Shown here: in pieces, positions 31,045 through 42,448 of the stretch
Position numbering within the stretch: position 1 is the first letter of the stretch
Layout: each line of letters begins with the position of its first letter
Source: Petaurus breviceps papuanus
Lineage: Eukaryota; Chordata; Mammalia; Diprotodontia; Petauridae
Direction of reading: 5' to 3'
DNA length: 64,000 bases
NCBI GenBank assembly: GCA_028583685.1
Contig: JAMXIF010001177.1
Coordinates: 5,321,068 to 5,385,067, forward strand
Position numbers and translations under genes: made by a program
Notes under the pieces: generated by a model
The model's database searches: none
Told to the model about the DNA's origin: nothing
What the model saw: only the letters and a program-made list of their open reading frames with translations

Positions 31045-31235
31045 ATAATGATAGCTTACATTCGTACATCACAGTTTTGGGGTCACAAAAGACTTTGCAT
31101 ATATTTTTTGACCTTTACAATAACCCCTGACATAGGGGAAGAAAATCTCATTCTCCCTGTTTTACGCATGAGAATATTGGGGCTCAGAGAGTTTTAGTGG
31201 CTTTCCTAAGGTTGCACATAGGTCCGTAGCAGAAA
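31045..31235 (-). mobile_element. CORE-SINE fragment
   Basis: AGACTTTGCATATATTTTTTGACC, TTTTACGCATGAGAATATTGGGGCTCAGAGAG and TTTCCTAAGGTTGCACATAGG in reversed order. Confidence 0.65.
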
Positions 31236-31685
31236 AACCATGTACATGGTTGCTGCTGCACTTTATAGTTTTTTGTGATCCCAGGGAATAATTGATCTGG
31301 AGCTAGAATCAAGTTAGAAGAGGCAGCTATCACCAAGAAGCCTGAGAACAGTGCTGTTCTCTCCCCACCTTACAAACGACTGAACAGCAGAAGGTATATG
31401 TGTGCTTCATCTTTCTACTCTATTCAAGAAGAAAAGTAAGTGGGTTCACTGATTACCCATCCCTGTCACTGTCAAGATGCTGATCATAACTTTTCTGTAT
31501 TGATTTGTTTGGGTCCCAAGTTCCCTCTCACTTTCCCTCTTTCTCTCCCTTGTAATCACAGTGTGTCTTTAGACAGCAGACTATACATATAGGTTAGATA
31601 TTAGGCAAATGTAAGAAATAGAGACAATAACCTTATTCTGTATTAATATATTTTACTAAAGAGTCAATGGTTTCTCAGTGAGTTT
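31236..31685. other. No gene or repeat recognised
   Basis: Anonymous DNA without a noteworthy open frame. Confidence 0.35.
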
Positions 31686-31890
31686 GTATGCCTGAAGAAG
31701 TTTACCATCATTCAATCAATATGCTCTTATTAAGTGCTTAATGTATGCTAAATTTGAATGCTTGAAGTTCACCATCATTCAATCGATAAACACTTATTAA
31801 GTGCTTACTGTATTTAAGCTCCGGGGTTCAAAGAAATGGAGACAAAAAGAGTTCCTGCCCTCAAAGAGCTTATATTCTAATGGGGAGACC
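31686..31890 (-). mobile_element. L2-type 3' tail with tandem duplication of its end
   Basis: Two units of about 67 bp (31686-31752, 31753-31819) both contain ACCATCATTCAATC and TTATTAAGTGCTTA. The second continues into TCCTGCCCTCAAAGAGCTTATATTC. Confidence 0.7.
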
Positions 31891-32734
31891 AGCCTTAATG
31901 GACAGTCTTTGTGACTTAAAAGAAAAAATCTACTGCCCTGTGACCAGATCTTCTGGTGGTGAGCCTCTCCTAATATAGATAGGCTGGTCCCTGACTTAAT
32001 CCTGGTCTAGATACCTTGGGGGAAAGGAAGTGGGAAATGCCTTCTGTACTAGCATAAGAGAGAAGGAGGGAGGGAAGAAGGAAGGGAAATCTGGTCTTCC
32101 CAGAGTTTGGGTTGTAGAGTCCTGTAGGGATTTTGCTAAAAGGAGTTCCTGTTGTTTCTGTGTGTAATTCCCTTACAGAGATTGCAATTGAATAATGTCT
32201 ATAGTCTTTTGGAAAAATACATGAGAGTAATCCAAGGTAATTATCATTATTATTATGCAATTAGGGGAATCCATGGTGGTGTACATAGTCCTTTTGGGCT
32301 GCACATATGTTAGTTTCTTTTTCATTATTTCTCTTGATTTTTATGCTTGTCATTTGGCTTCTTCCCATCTTTCTACCCCCTCTTTCCTCTAAAAAACTCA
32401 TTAGGAAATGAAATACACACATTGTTAGCAGTGTGTTCTCCAGGCTGTACTTGTAAACTCTGAGAAAGTAAAAAAAGAAATATTTCATGTGAGGCTCTTT
32501 CAGCCATATATGGCACCTTGGGAGGCTTTGGGTCAGCAAGGGAACATTTCCACAGGATGATTTATTTTGAGAGAGGTGGACCAATGAAGGCCAGTTACTT
32601 CCTTTTGGCATTCCCGGCCTCCTATTACCTCCTTGGGAATCAGCCCAGTCTTAATATAGAAAAGAGCCTGAAAATGTAGCTGGCTTTGTATCATCTTATT
32701 CTTTTTTGAATGTCCCATAGTGTTTAGTATTTAT
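31891..32734. other. No gene or repeat recognised
   Basis: Minus-strand open frames of 96 and 116 codons (31970-32260, 32261-32611) show no domain, no signal peptide and no splice context. Not called. Confidence 0.4.
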
Positions 32735-32870
32735 TGCCCCTTGCTCATAGATTGTAAACTCCTTGAAAGCAGGTATTGTTTCACTTTTGTCTTTGTAACC
32801 CTAATGCCTAATGTCATGCTGATTGACACATCATAGTCTTAAAATAAATACTTACTGATTAATAGTAGAC
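32735..32870 (+). mobile_element. L2 tail
   Basis: AGATTGTAAACTCCTTGAAAGCAGGTATTG and AAAATAAATACTTACTGATTAAT. Confidence 0.75.
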
Positions 32871-33109
32871 ACTCTAATTATTTGTGGAAGGAGGAATGTC
32901 AGGAGGAAGGGAAAGAAGGGGAAAGGAATGAGATAGAGGACAGAGGGAGAAGGGAAGAAGGGAATAGATGAGATGAATGGGCATCTGATTGTCTCATGCA
33001 GTGCCTTACACATGCCACCCAATCAAATATTGGAAGGACTGGCATATGGAAGTGCCATTAGACTGCTCTTCCTTACCCTAAGCTTCCTGCTTTTTTTTCC
33101 TTTCTGGCT

Positions 33110-33685
33110 GGATGATAACTGATGACACTATTTCCTCACCTCCCTGTACCCTTCCAGTAAGGAGCCTAGAACCCCCATTTCACTCACATTGAGTCCCTTT
33201 TCTCAACAGCTGTGGCCCCAAGCCTTGCAACCCACCTCCTGCAGAACAGACATGACCATTTATACCATTTGGTAAGCAGGGAGTTGTTACCTACAATTCT
33301 TCTCATAAGATGGCAGAAGACTAGGTTTTACTCTCTCCCTTGCTATTGTGCCATTGTGCTTCCATTCTGTGAGTCTGCCCTAAGGACCACCAAGTCTTAC
33401 AATCTGCCCTGGTACTGCCTCCCTCAGTTCATTGGACCCTATCATCTTACATGCCATTTCCACCTTCAAATCCTTGGCCATTACCTTTTGACCTACTGTT
33501 GCATCCTGAGCTCTTCTTTCCACCCTAATGAATGTTGAATGCTCCTAAATGTATTTTCTTCTCCAATTAGATGTAATCTCCTTAAGAGAAAGGACTGTCT
33601 TACTTTTCTGTTTGTATCCTCAGTGCTTAGATACACATATGTATTTAGCGAATGCTTTTTGTCTCATTCATTCATTCATTCAATT
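33110..33685 (+). mobile_element. L2-related 3' sequence
   Basis: 33535-33685 is a clear L2 tail (AGATGTAATCTCCTTAAGAGAAAGGACTG, TCAGTGCTTAGAT, (ATTC)n end). 33110-33534 is pyrimidine-rich and may be more of the same element, but only weakly. Confidence 0.55.
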
Positions 33686-35234
33686 TGACTTCAAGGAGCA
33701 GAAGTAGGATCAATCAACAGAAAAGTAAATTTAAACTCAACATAAGGAAAAATGGCCTAAGAACCTGAGCTAGCCCCTGACCAAACTATGTCCTTAATGA
33801 TCTATCATCTGTTGGATGGAAATTAAGAATGAAATGCCTTCTTCAATGGAGACTCAAGGCAAAATAATCCAACATCAACTAACTGTCCTTCTTGGAGGGA
33901 GAAATCCTCCCAAGTAGTCCTCGATGTGACACATAACCACTTTCACTACATCCCTTTGGGGCCTCATCAGCTTCCCTTTCCCCTTTTCTAACATCAAAAG
34001 TTAGAAGTACACAGCTCTTGGTGTATTTGTCAGCCTGCAACTGGTTCGGTGGCACCATTTTGGCTACAATCCTGCTGAGTTTCATTTTCACTTTTTTATT
34101 GAAAATTCCAAATCTAGGGAATTAGTACTTCTCTGTATTGATTTTTTCAGAGACAGGTGAAAATTACACTCTGTGTGATAACCAAGAAGATGACTCTTTG
34201 AGTGGTAGCAGGGCTGATAGATCTGCCACAACGAAGGTTGAGCCCAATAGAGAAAGGAAAGATACTGTATATGCTTTTTTGAAATGACCAAAGCAAAACC
34301 AATTTTGGAGCCCAGACTCACACATAGCAGGTGCTCAGTAACTATTTGCTGAATCGAATTAAAAATGTAGTCTTGAACAACAAGGAGGTTAGAAAGATTT
34401 TTCTTTTTTATTTGTCACAAGACATTCAAGTAAGAACAAAGTTGGGCAATATGAATTTAAAGTTTTTATTTCAAGGGGGGCATTGAGACAATGGGCCAAG
34501 TCTACATCTACCCTCCATCAGAACAGAGAGTTGAGACCGAGCCATGTAGACAATTACTCCACATCATTCAATTAATTTAGAGGCCAGGTTTTTAAAAATC
34601 ATCAGATAAAATCATCAGAAAGAAAGTAATAGAAAGAACACTGTAGACCTGGGGGTTAAGCTCTCACTTTCCATATATCTCTCATAGAATGAATAGTAAA
34701 TGAAATCGGATAAATAAATAAAAAAATTTTAAAAATATAAATGTATGGTATTATCATTATAATTATTCAACTCTATGCTTTATTCAAATTGTCAAGATCT
34801 AATGGTATATGAGAGACAAAGCAGAAGAGCAACATGACTTGTAATCTAGTTTTGGTTAGCTATAGAATGCTTTATCATTTCATGTAGGACATCTAATGAA
34901 AGCTACACAACTTGGGTTTACATGTACTAATTCATCCTTTTGGTGACTTTCAATGTTGGTGTGGATATTCTATGTTCTCATTCCAGATCTTTGCTGATCC
35001 TGGGTCCTAAGAAGACTGAAGCAAGGTTGGGTGTGGATTTGCCTCTCAATGTGTCTCTACAGCTTACCAATGCCATTGGTTCCTATTTCCCCCATTTAGG
35101 TTGATGCTTAGCATGAACACTGGGGACCAGACTCTCATTAACTCATCCCTCTGTTACTCAAAGTTTTAGATGAAATATGGTATTAACCTACAGGAGAATA
35201 TAATTCATAGATGGATAATTATAATACAACATAA
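33686..35234. other. 1.5 kb without recognised repeat or gene
   Basis: Minus-strand open frames of 70 and 77 codons (33879-34321) have no recognisable domain. This is one of the longest stretches free of recognised repeats in the window and the best place to look for conserved non-coding sequence. Confidence 0.4.
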
Positions 35235-36180
35235 TACATGGCAAGCAAAAAAGAGAGACATAAAGTGCTATGCAAATTTCAAAGTTTGCTATTGCCTGTG
35301 GAAATTTTATGGAGGAGATAGCGCTTGAATTGAGCTTTAAAAGAGAAGTAAGAATCTTACAAAGAAAGTGGGAGAGGTGGATGATTCAAGGGAACAGTAA
35401 GCAAAGAAACGGAAGTCGGGAAATTGCAGGTCATAATTGGGAAATAGACTAGTACAATTTGGCTGGATCATAAAGTGAATAGAGGAGACCACTGGTGTCT
35501 TGTTTTGAGTTTGAGTTTTTATCTGGCAGGTAATAGGGAATTTGAGTTTTATCTGGCAGGTAATAGGGAACCGTGAAAGATATTTGAGGAAAGGAGTGGT
35601 ATGGCAATATTCATACATAATTAAGATTAGTCTGGCAAAAATATTCAGAATGGATTGATATGGAGGAAAGAGGCAAGGAGTTAAGATCTGTTTGTAGGCT
35701 ATTGCAGTAAACCAAGTGGATAAAAGTTTTTGGTGATGGGAGTATAGAGAAGGGGGTCACATATGAGAGATATTAGGGAGACAAAATAAATAGATTTGGT
35801 AAATGGTTAAATATAAGAAGTAAAGGAGAGGGAATAATCAAAGATAATATCAAGGTTACAATTACAGGAATCTGGGTGAATTTGATAGAAATGGAGAAGT
35901 CATGAAGAGAAGTAGGCTTAGATAAAAAGACAAAGTGGATTTCAGTTATGTTGAATTGGAGATTCCATTGAGACATCCAATGGAGATTTCCTATAGGTAT
36001 GAAAGATTGGGGAAACATGAGCATGTTTGTAGACAGAAGGGAAGAAACTAGGAGGAGGGGGAGAGACAGAGAGCAAGATCAAGAAGAGAGAATGAGAATG
36101 GGAGAAAAAGACCAAAAGAGAGGTAAACAGAGAGAAGAAAGAAATAGTGAGACTGAAGATGCTTGAAAGAGAGGGCATGA
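35235..36180 (-). mobile_element. L2-type LINE, 3' half, minus orientation
   Basis: Reversed landmarks: TTTGTAGGCTATTGCAGTAAACC, CACATATGAGAGATATTAGG, ATGTTGAATTGGAGATTCCATTGAGACATCC and ACATGAGCATGTTTGTAGAC, the last two coding for the MSKTEL-side and FPSVYKHAHVSPI-side blocks. Non-adjacent L2 parts are joined near 35995, so part of the reverse-transcriptase region is missing. Confidence 0.75.
35510..35570. repeat. 30/31-bp tandem duplication inside L2
   Basis: 35510-35540 and 35541-35570 differ by one T in a homopolymer. Both end ATCTGGCAGGTAATAGGGAA. A recent local event. Confidence 0.9.
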
Positions 36181-36702
36181 TCCATTTTGCCTCAGAACCA
36201 TGAAAAGCAGATACTAGATTTGAAGTGTAGACATCTTAATTTTTTGGTGGGGCATTTTAGTATTTATAAGCTCACATGAGATCTCAACACAGTGTCTGTA
36301 ATGTCTGGAATATAGCAAACCTCTCTCTCTCTGTCTCTCTCTCTCCTCCCTGTCTCTCTGTCTTTCCATAGTGAAGTATAATTTATTTTTGAAATATTTC
36401 TATTGTTTTATATTATCTATTCCCTTTCACTACTCCACTGGATAATGGAGAGGCAGTGAATATTTCACTCTCAGAAAGTCGAACTTTAATCTTTATTTTT
36501 TCTGAATTCAGGCATTTAAAGACTTAATATAGAGAAACAATTTACTTTTTTATGCTGTGCTCCCCTCTATTCCTCCTCCCCACCCCTTCCCACACCACAC
36601 CTGTAAAATATCTATTCTTTTTACTTTTTCTTATGTGTTGGGTAATTGTTAACATCAACCCAGGTTTTAAGAAAAAGTGACTGGCAAGGGGAGGGAGGAA
36701 GG

Positions 36703-36703
<1 letters not shown>
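36181..36703. other. No gene; short CT-rich patches
   Basis: A CT-rich simple run lies at 36321-36365. Otherwise anonymous. Confidence 0.4.
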
Positions 36704-36794
<91 letters not shown>

Positions 36795-36803
36795 GAGAGA
36801 GAG
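36704..36803. repeat. (GA)n microsatellite
   Basis: About 50 GA units with a single interruption near 36791. Arg-Glu and Leu-Ser open frames across it are artefacts. AAAGACCAATGACATCAGG and GCATTGGATTTAAGTG just downstream (36823-36880) resemble a dispersed marsupial repeat. Confidence 0.97.
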
Positions 36804-36949
36804 TTGTTTGTCTGTTCTCAAAAAGACCAATGACATCAGGAAGATGTTTTGAAATGCAAGTGCATTGGATTTAAGTGTGGCAGGGCAAAGTCACCACAGA
36901 GACAGACCTAGAGATAGAGATGGAGAGATAAAGCATGAAAGAAGTATGA

Positions 36950-37860
36950 ACAAAGCCCCGTGGAGTCCTGAGGCCCTCCGAAGAGGGCACAGCAGCAGGC
37001 TGTGGAAGGCTGGGGGCCCGCTCCAGCTGAGTAGGCTCAGAGCCAAATTGAATGACGCTGTGAGTGTCCCCCCAGGCACCCCCAGCTTTGAAGGTAACCC
37101 ACGGACCCAGTTACCCGCCAACGTTTCAGCCAGATGTTCAGCACTTAGAAAAAGAAGTCGAAGAACTGCTTTGAAGATGAAAAGCCCCACCAACCCACTA
37201 AGCAACATTCTCACATCCCCGCCGGGTGTGCAGTTATGCAGGAGAATCAGCTCGGAGCCCAGCCACGCTGCCCCTACCCGGGCTAGGGAAGAGCGAAGCC
37301 AGGAACGCCCGTGGAGGACGGAACAGCAGAACGGGGAAAAGCGAATAGAGAGCAGAGCCCAGGCCCAGGGCAGCGGCAGGGCCTGGCGGCCTGCGCCCTT
37401 GACTTGGTGCCACGGAAAGTTCTCTCCCTGGTCTCCTTTTCCAACCTGCCCCGAGTCGAACAACTGAAAGTGGCATGTGACTGGCGTGGCAGGCGGATCA
37501 TGTTTCGCACATACAGCTGTACATATCTGGCACACAGGTGTTAGGTTCGGTATCTGCCAGCTGCTCCGCGGCAGACTGCTTGGGGGAGGGACTGGGGGAG
37601 GGGGAAGAGGGGGAGCGGCTCACACTTGTTGCTGCTGCTTTTTGCTGCTGCTGCAGGAGAAGGGGGAGGAGGCGCCGGTCTTGCCCGGCCACAAAGCCCT
37701 CAGTGTTCCGGGCAAAGCGACTTTTCTTCTTGGGCGCCTCCCTCCACATCCATGAGGGACAGGAGGAGGCGGGGGTCTTCACCCTTCCTTGGGTCCAGGA
37801 CTGGCTTCAGACAGCTAAGGGTCAGATGAAGTCCCTAAGGCAGTCCTCGGGAAGATGAGG
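36950..37860. promoter_or_regulatory. CpG island, candidate promoter
   Basis: The only CpG-dense stretch in the window. By hand count, 37261-37740 has about 27 CpGs in 480 bp at roughly 60% GC, an observed/expected ratio near 0.6. Long overlapping open frames occur on both strands (200 codons plus at 36865-37467, 214 codons minus at 36891-37535, 94 codons minus at 37498-37782), as expected when TA-containing stops are rare. None matches a protein I recognise. A CpG island in anonymous DNA usually marks a promoter, possibly of a non-coding RNA; direction is unknown. Confidence 0.6.
37582..37614 (+). promoter_or_regulatory. G-quadruplex motif in CpG island
   Basis: Five G-runs of 3-5 separated by 1-4 bases (GGGGGAGGGACTGGGGG and onward to GGGGGAG). 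Such motifs are common near promoters. Confidence 0.7.
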
Positions 37861-37861
37861 T

Positions 37862-38392
37862 ATCCCATCAGTCAGCACGTATTTATTAAGCGCCTACTAT
37901 TTGCCTGCCAGGAAAGAAAAGCAAAAACGTTCTATCTGCCCTTAAGGAGCTCATGTACTAATGAAGAAGACATCATGAAAGCAACTTGTACACACAGGAT
38001 GCGTGCAGCGTAAAGGGCCCCTCAGCCCGGAGGGAAAGCACTAGCAGTGAGAAGGGGACCAGAAAAGATCCTTTACAGGAGGCAGAATTTGAGCCGAGAC
38101 TTGAAGGAAGGCCGGGAAGCAAAGGTGATGGAGAGAGCTTCCTCCTCCCCCCTCCAGCAACGGGAGAAAGCCACTGAAAAGACATGAGTTGGGAAAGTTA
38201 TTTGTAAGGAAAGCTACTTGGAGGGGAGCAAAGTGTAAAAAGACTAGAAAAATAGGAATAGGGTAGGATATGAAGGCTTTTAAATGCCAAATAGAGTACT
38301 TTATATTTAATCCTGGAGGCAATAGGGAGCCCCTGGTGGTTATTAAACAGGGGAGAGAGTACCATGGTCAGACATGTGCTTTGGGAAAATCA
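37862..38392 (-). mobile_element. L2-type 3' end, long copy
   Basis: ACGTATTTATTAAGCGCCTACTATTTGCC, CTTAAGGAGCTCATGTACTAATG, GAGCCGAGACTTGAAGGAAGGCC, CTTTTAAATGCCAAATAGAGTAC and CCTGGAGGCAATAGGGAGCCCC, all in reversed L2 order. Confidence 0.75.
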
Positions 38393-38960
38393 AAGTGGTC
38401 AAAGGATATGGACAAACAGTTCTCAAAAGAAAAATTTCAAACTATGAATACACCAAATCACTAATAATAAGAGAAATACAGATCCAAATCACTCTGATGT
38501 TTAACCTCACACTCAGCAAATCAGCAAAGATGATAAAATGCAGGAATAATTAATGTTGGAAGGGTTGTGGAAGACAGGCACAAAGAATTAGTACAACCAT
38601 TGTAAATTAGTACAACCATTCTGGAAAAGCAAACTAAATGGCTAAAATGTTCATATCCACTTACCCACAGATTCCACTGGTTGATGTACCAACCCAGGGA
38701 GGCCACTGATTTAAAAAAGGGGGGGGGGCTCCATTTATACCAAAATATTTATAACAGCGCTTTTTGTGATTGCAAGGAATTGAAAACAAAATAGATGTTC
38801 ATCACTTGGAAGATGGCTATTAAATTGTGGTACCTGAATGTAATGAAACAGGATCAGCACAGAAGTATGCAAAGATGTGAACTTAGGCAAAGTGACATCA
38901 GTAGATTCAGGAAAACAACATACATGATGTCTACAAAAAAATTGTGACTTAGTGGCCACC
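38393..38960 (+). mobile_element. LINE-1, end of ORF2 and 3' UTR
   Basis: AAGGATATGGACAAACAGTTCTCAAAAG, ATAATAAGAGAAATACAGATCC and AATATTTATAACAGCGCTTTTTGTG follow the C-terminal coding and 3' UTR of marsupial L1. The fragment stops before the L1 poly(A) end. Frame broken. Confidence 0.82.
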
Positions 38961-39720
38961 CTTCTGGTGATAAATCATTTGAATTTAGTTAGGTTGGTCC
39001 AGGAAGGACAGGCACACAGTTTGTTTCTGAGCCTATACTGAAAACTTCTTTTAGCTGATAGAATCTTTCCCAGTTTTGTTCTAGTGGCACAACCTTCAAT
39101 AGGCCATCATAACCTCTGCACTACACTGAAGACACTAGTAGAAGATTTGAGTCTTCATATCTCCTCACCTTCTCTCAACTGAGGCCCTTGCCTCTTACTT
39201 TACTGAAAAAAAAAATGAGGCCATTCAACACGAGCTCACTCTCCTCCCATTCTCTTCACATCAAAACTCTTGACATCATCTCCCAGTCTTTGTTTGAGAG
39301 GTGACCTCTCTCCTTACTAAGAAGGCCAGTCCCTCTAAGTATACACTGGATCCCCTTTCCTCCCATCTTCTCTGAAAGATTATGTCCTCTCTCTGTCTCT
39401 GCCTCTGTCTTTGTCTCTGTCTCCCATCTCTAACCTCTATCAATTGGTTCCTTCCCTACTGCTTTCCAACATGCCCACTGTTCTCCATGGTTTTTTTTTT
39501 AACTGTTACTAGATTCTATTAGTCTTTTGAGTTGTTGCCCTATCTCTCCCCTTTCTCAGGCAAACTCCTTGAAAAAGTTGTCTGCACTCACTTCCCTCAC
39601 TTCTCCTTCTCTTATAACCCTTGCAATCTAGGTTTTGACCTCCTCATTTCACTGAAACTCCTCTCCCCAGTTATCAAATGACTCTTAATGAGTGAATCTG
39701 GTCCATCCTAATCCTTCTCT

Positions 39721-39753
39721 ACCCAGTTACCTGCCAATGTTTCAACCAGATGT
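39721..39753 (+). repeat. 33-bp segment shared with the CpG island
   Basis: Matches 37105-37137 at 30 of 33 positions (ACCCAGTTACC, GTTTCA and CCAGATGT are shared). Two differences are CpG-to-TpG and the third is G-to-A, all in the direction of decay here. Sequence outside the segment is unrelated, and the segment interrupts expected L2 sequence. Confidence 0.8.
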
Positions 39754-40652
39754 AGCATTTGACACCACGGACCTGACTCTTTTCTCCTGGTTGTTCCCTC
39801 CAGGTTTTTATGACACCTCTTTCTTCTTGTTTACCTTTTGCCTCTCTGACCCCTTCTCAGGCTCCTTTGCTGGCACTTCATCCACATTATGGCCCTTTAC
39901 TCCCTAGGGATGTACTGGGTGGATCCTCTCCCCCTTTTCCCTTTATACTTTCTCTCTGTCTCTTTGACTCTGTCTCTGTCTTTTTCTGTCTCTCTGACTG
40001 TGTGTGTGTGTGTGTCTCTTCTCTCCATCAATTCCCATAAGCAAAAACTATCATTCTATGCAGATGACTCCCAGAGCTACATATCCAGTTTCAATCTCTC
40101 CTCTAAGCTTTAGTCCTAGATTGCAAATTGCCTAATGGACTTTTGAAATGGGAAGTCCTGGAGGCATCTTAAATTAAACATGTCTAAAACTGAACATACT
40201 AAAACTGAACTTTCTCCCTAAATCCTTCCCCTTTCCAACTTCTTTATTTATTTCAAAAGCACCACCATCCTTCCTGTATCTCATATTCATAATGTCACCA
40301 TGATCTTGGACTCCTCATTCTTTCTCACTGCACATATCATCTATCCAATCAGTTGCATTTCTACCTTCACAGCATATCTCACCTCTGACCCCTTTTCTCT
40401 ACTCACACAGCTACCACTTTAGGGCATTCTCACCTCTCATGTAGATTAATGTTCAGTCTCCTAATTGGTCTTCTTACTTCTCGTCTTCTAGTCCCCATCC
40501 CAGTCAATCCTTCACCCTGCTGCCAGACTAATTTTCATTAAGCACATATTTGATCATGTGACTTTCCTACTCAACCAAGTTCAGTGGTTTTCTATTGACC
40601 CTAAATAAAAAGAAAAGCCCTTTTGTTTATCTTTTAAGAACTATACAACCTG

Positions 40653-40953
40653 GGGCGGCCAGGTAGCACAGCGAGTGGGAGCACCGACTCCAGTGTTGAG
40701 AAGACCTGGAGATCGAATCCCGGGCTCAGACACTTAGCACCCACCCAGAAACACCTGGCCGTGTAACCTTGATCAAGTTACTTAACCCCAATTGCTTAGG
40801 GGCGGCCAGGTGGCTCAGCGAGTAAGAGCGCCGGCTCCAGTGTCGGGATGACCTGGATCAAATCCGGGCTCAGATACTCAGCACCACACCCAGAAATAAC
40901 TGGCCGTGTAACCTTGAGCAAGTTACTTAACCCCGATTGCTTTAAAAAAAAAA
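40653..40953 (+). mobile_element. Dimeric tRNA-derived SINE, copy 1
   Basis: Two related monomers head to tail: A at 40653-40798 and B at 40799-40942, plus an A-tail to 40953. Both have an A-box-like region (B: TGGCTCAGCGAG) and a B-box-like region (A: GATCGAATCC; B: GATCAAATCC). The junction is AATTGCTTA|GGGGCGGCC with no A-tract. One perfect 17-bp target duplication, AAGAACTATACAACCTG, lies at 40636-40652 and 40954-40970 and encloses both. It is inserted in L2. Copy 2 is at 43923. Confidence 0.95.
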
Positions 40954-41214
40954 AAGAACTATACAACCTGACCCCAGCCTAGCTTTCCAGTCTCATCACA
41001 CATTATTCACATTCTTGCCCTCTGTAGTCCAGCCAAACTGGCCTTCTCTCTGTTATTCATGACACTGCATCTCCTGTCTCTATGCTTTTGCACCGGCTGT
41101 CCTCCATATCTGGAACACACTCCCTCCTTTTCTCTGCCTCATATCATTCCTCTCTTCCTATTAAGATGCAACTCGGGCCCCAAGCTCTACGTGAAGCATT
41201 TAATATTTCATTCT

Positions 41215-41800
41215 GGTGTAAGAGGGAGCAAGTAGAGATTATTAAATAGAGATGTGCTATGGTGAAATCTGAGCTTAAGGAAAATCACTTTGGTAATTGA
41301 ATGGAGGATGGATTGGAGTGTGGACAAAATAAGGCTAGGAGACCAATAGAAGGCTATTGCTATAGTTCAGGCTGTTGATGGTGAGGGCCAGTATGAGGAT
41401 GGTGGCAGTGAGTGGGAGAAAGGGAGACATATGGGAGATGTTATGAAGATAGATATGATAAGACTTGATAATAGCCTGAAAACAGAGGGTGAATGAGGAG
41501 TCAAGGATGACACAAAGATGTGTGAACCTGAGTGACTGGAAGGATGGTGGTGTCCTCCACAGTAACAGGGAAAATGAGAAAAGGGGAGAGTTTGGTGGTA
41601 TGGGACTAGAACTCAAGAGAGAGACTAGAACAAAATATCTAGACCTGGGAACCATCTTAATAGAGATGATAATTGAACCTTTGGGAGCTGATGAGACTAT
41701 TAAATGAGATAATATTGTGGGAGAAGAGAAAAAGGTCCAGGACAAAGACTTTGGGGACATTTAGTAGGCATGACAAAGAGACTGGGAAGGAGCTGTCAGA
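41215..41800 (-). mobile_element. L2-type LINE, reverse-transcriptase region, minus orientation
   Basis: Reversed landmarks: AAAATCACTTTGGTAATTGAATGG, CAATAGAAGGCTATTGC, GAGGATGGTGGCAGTGAG, GAGTCAAGGATGACAC, TGGGAGCTGATGAGAC and CCAGGACAAAGACTTTGGGG (complement of the GVPQG-side block). It abuts the plus-strand L2 tail to tail. Confidence 0.78.
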
Positions 41801-42433
41801 TAATGAATTCCCTGTTGAATTGTGTGTGTGTGTGTGTGTGATCTACCTGAGGAAATCCCATATACCATGACTACTATTAGGTAGAAAACGTCCTGATGCA
41901 GGGACTATGTGCTAGCACTTGGTTGGCAGGAACAGGAAGGAAGGAGAGGTTAAAACAGAGTTAGAGAGGGATGTTTCCAAAGATTTGAAAAGCTATCATG
42001 GAAGAAAGTAGACTTTCTCCATTGATCCAGAGAGCAAAACTAGGGAAAATAGGAGGAAATGAAAGAGGCAGTTTCTAGTTCATAATAAGTAAGTATTCCA
42101 TATGGAATCTGTGTATAAAACAGTGCTTATAATTCACACAGCAGATACTATAATTAGGAGTTTGTTATAAGTGAGCTTCTATACTCAGGACATAACTCCT
42201 AACTTTTCTGAAGCATAAAACAGGCTGGACATCTCTTGGGGCCCTGAATTCTTAATGTGGCAACTCTTACTGTGGAAAACAAAGTGGGGAAAATCCTTTA
42301 TTTGTCTTATAAGCCTTTGATGTTGAAATAAATTCTTCTCTTATTGGCTCACATATATTATACATGCTATCTTGAGGCAGAGCCTGTAGAGTGACCTACT
42401 CTATCTCCCTTAGGTTGAAGATGGCAGGAGAAC
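41801..42433. other. Anonymous DNA with a short (TG)n run
   Basis: (TG)n at 41820-41840. Otherwise no gene recognised. Confidence 0.4.
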
Positions 42434-42448
42434 TGAAGCATCATTTTT

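Larger units (their letters stand above)
39150..41205 (+). mobile_element. L2-type LINE with recognisable reverse transcriptase
   Basis: In order: ACTCCTTGAAAAAGTTGTC (about 39565); GCATTTGACACCACGGAC at 39755-39772 (AFDTTD, the palm-A block); TATGCAGATGAC at 40057-40068 (the YADD catalytic block); AACATGTCTAAAACTGAAC; AGTTCAGTGGTTTTCTATTGACC; and after the dimeric SINE, CCAGCCAAACTGGCC and CTTTTGCACCGGCTGTCC. Several stops and frame changes. An extra 33-bp segment precedes the AFDTTD block (39721-39753). Confidence 0.85.

Noticed and set aside
31970-32718. Run of minus-strand open frames (61-116 codons) considered as a multi-exon gene
   Set aside because: No recognisable domain, no consistent splice sites between frames, and no similarity among or beyond them that I can recognise.
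36646-36874. Open frames of (Arg-Glu)n and (Leu-Ser)n across the (GA)n tract
   Set aside because: They are direct translations of a dinucleotide repeat and have no flanking coding context.
36865-37535. 200-codon plus and 214-codon minus open frames at the CpG island
   Set aside because: They overlap on opposite strands in GC-rich DNA where stops are rare, and neither matches a known domain. Reported only as part of the CpG island.
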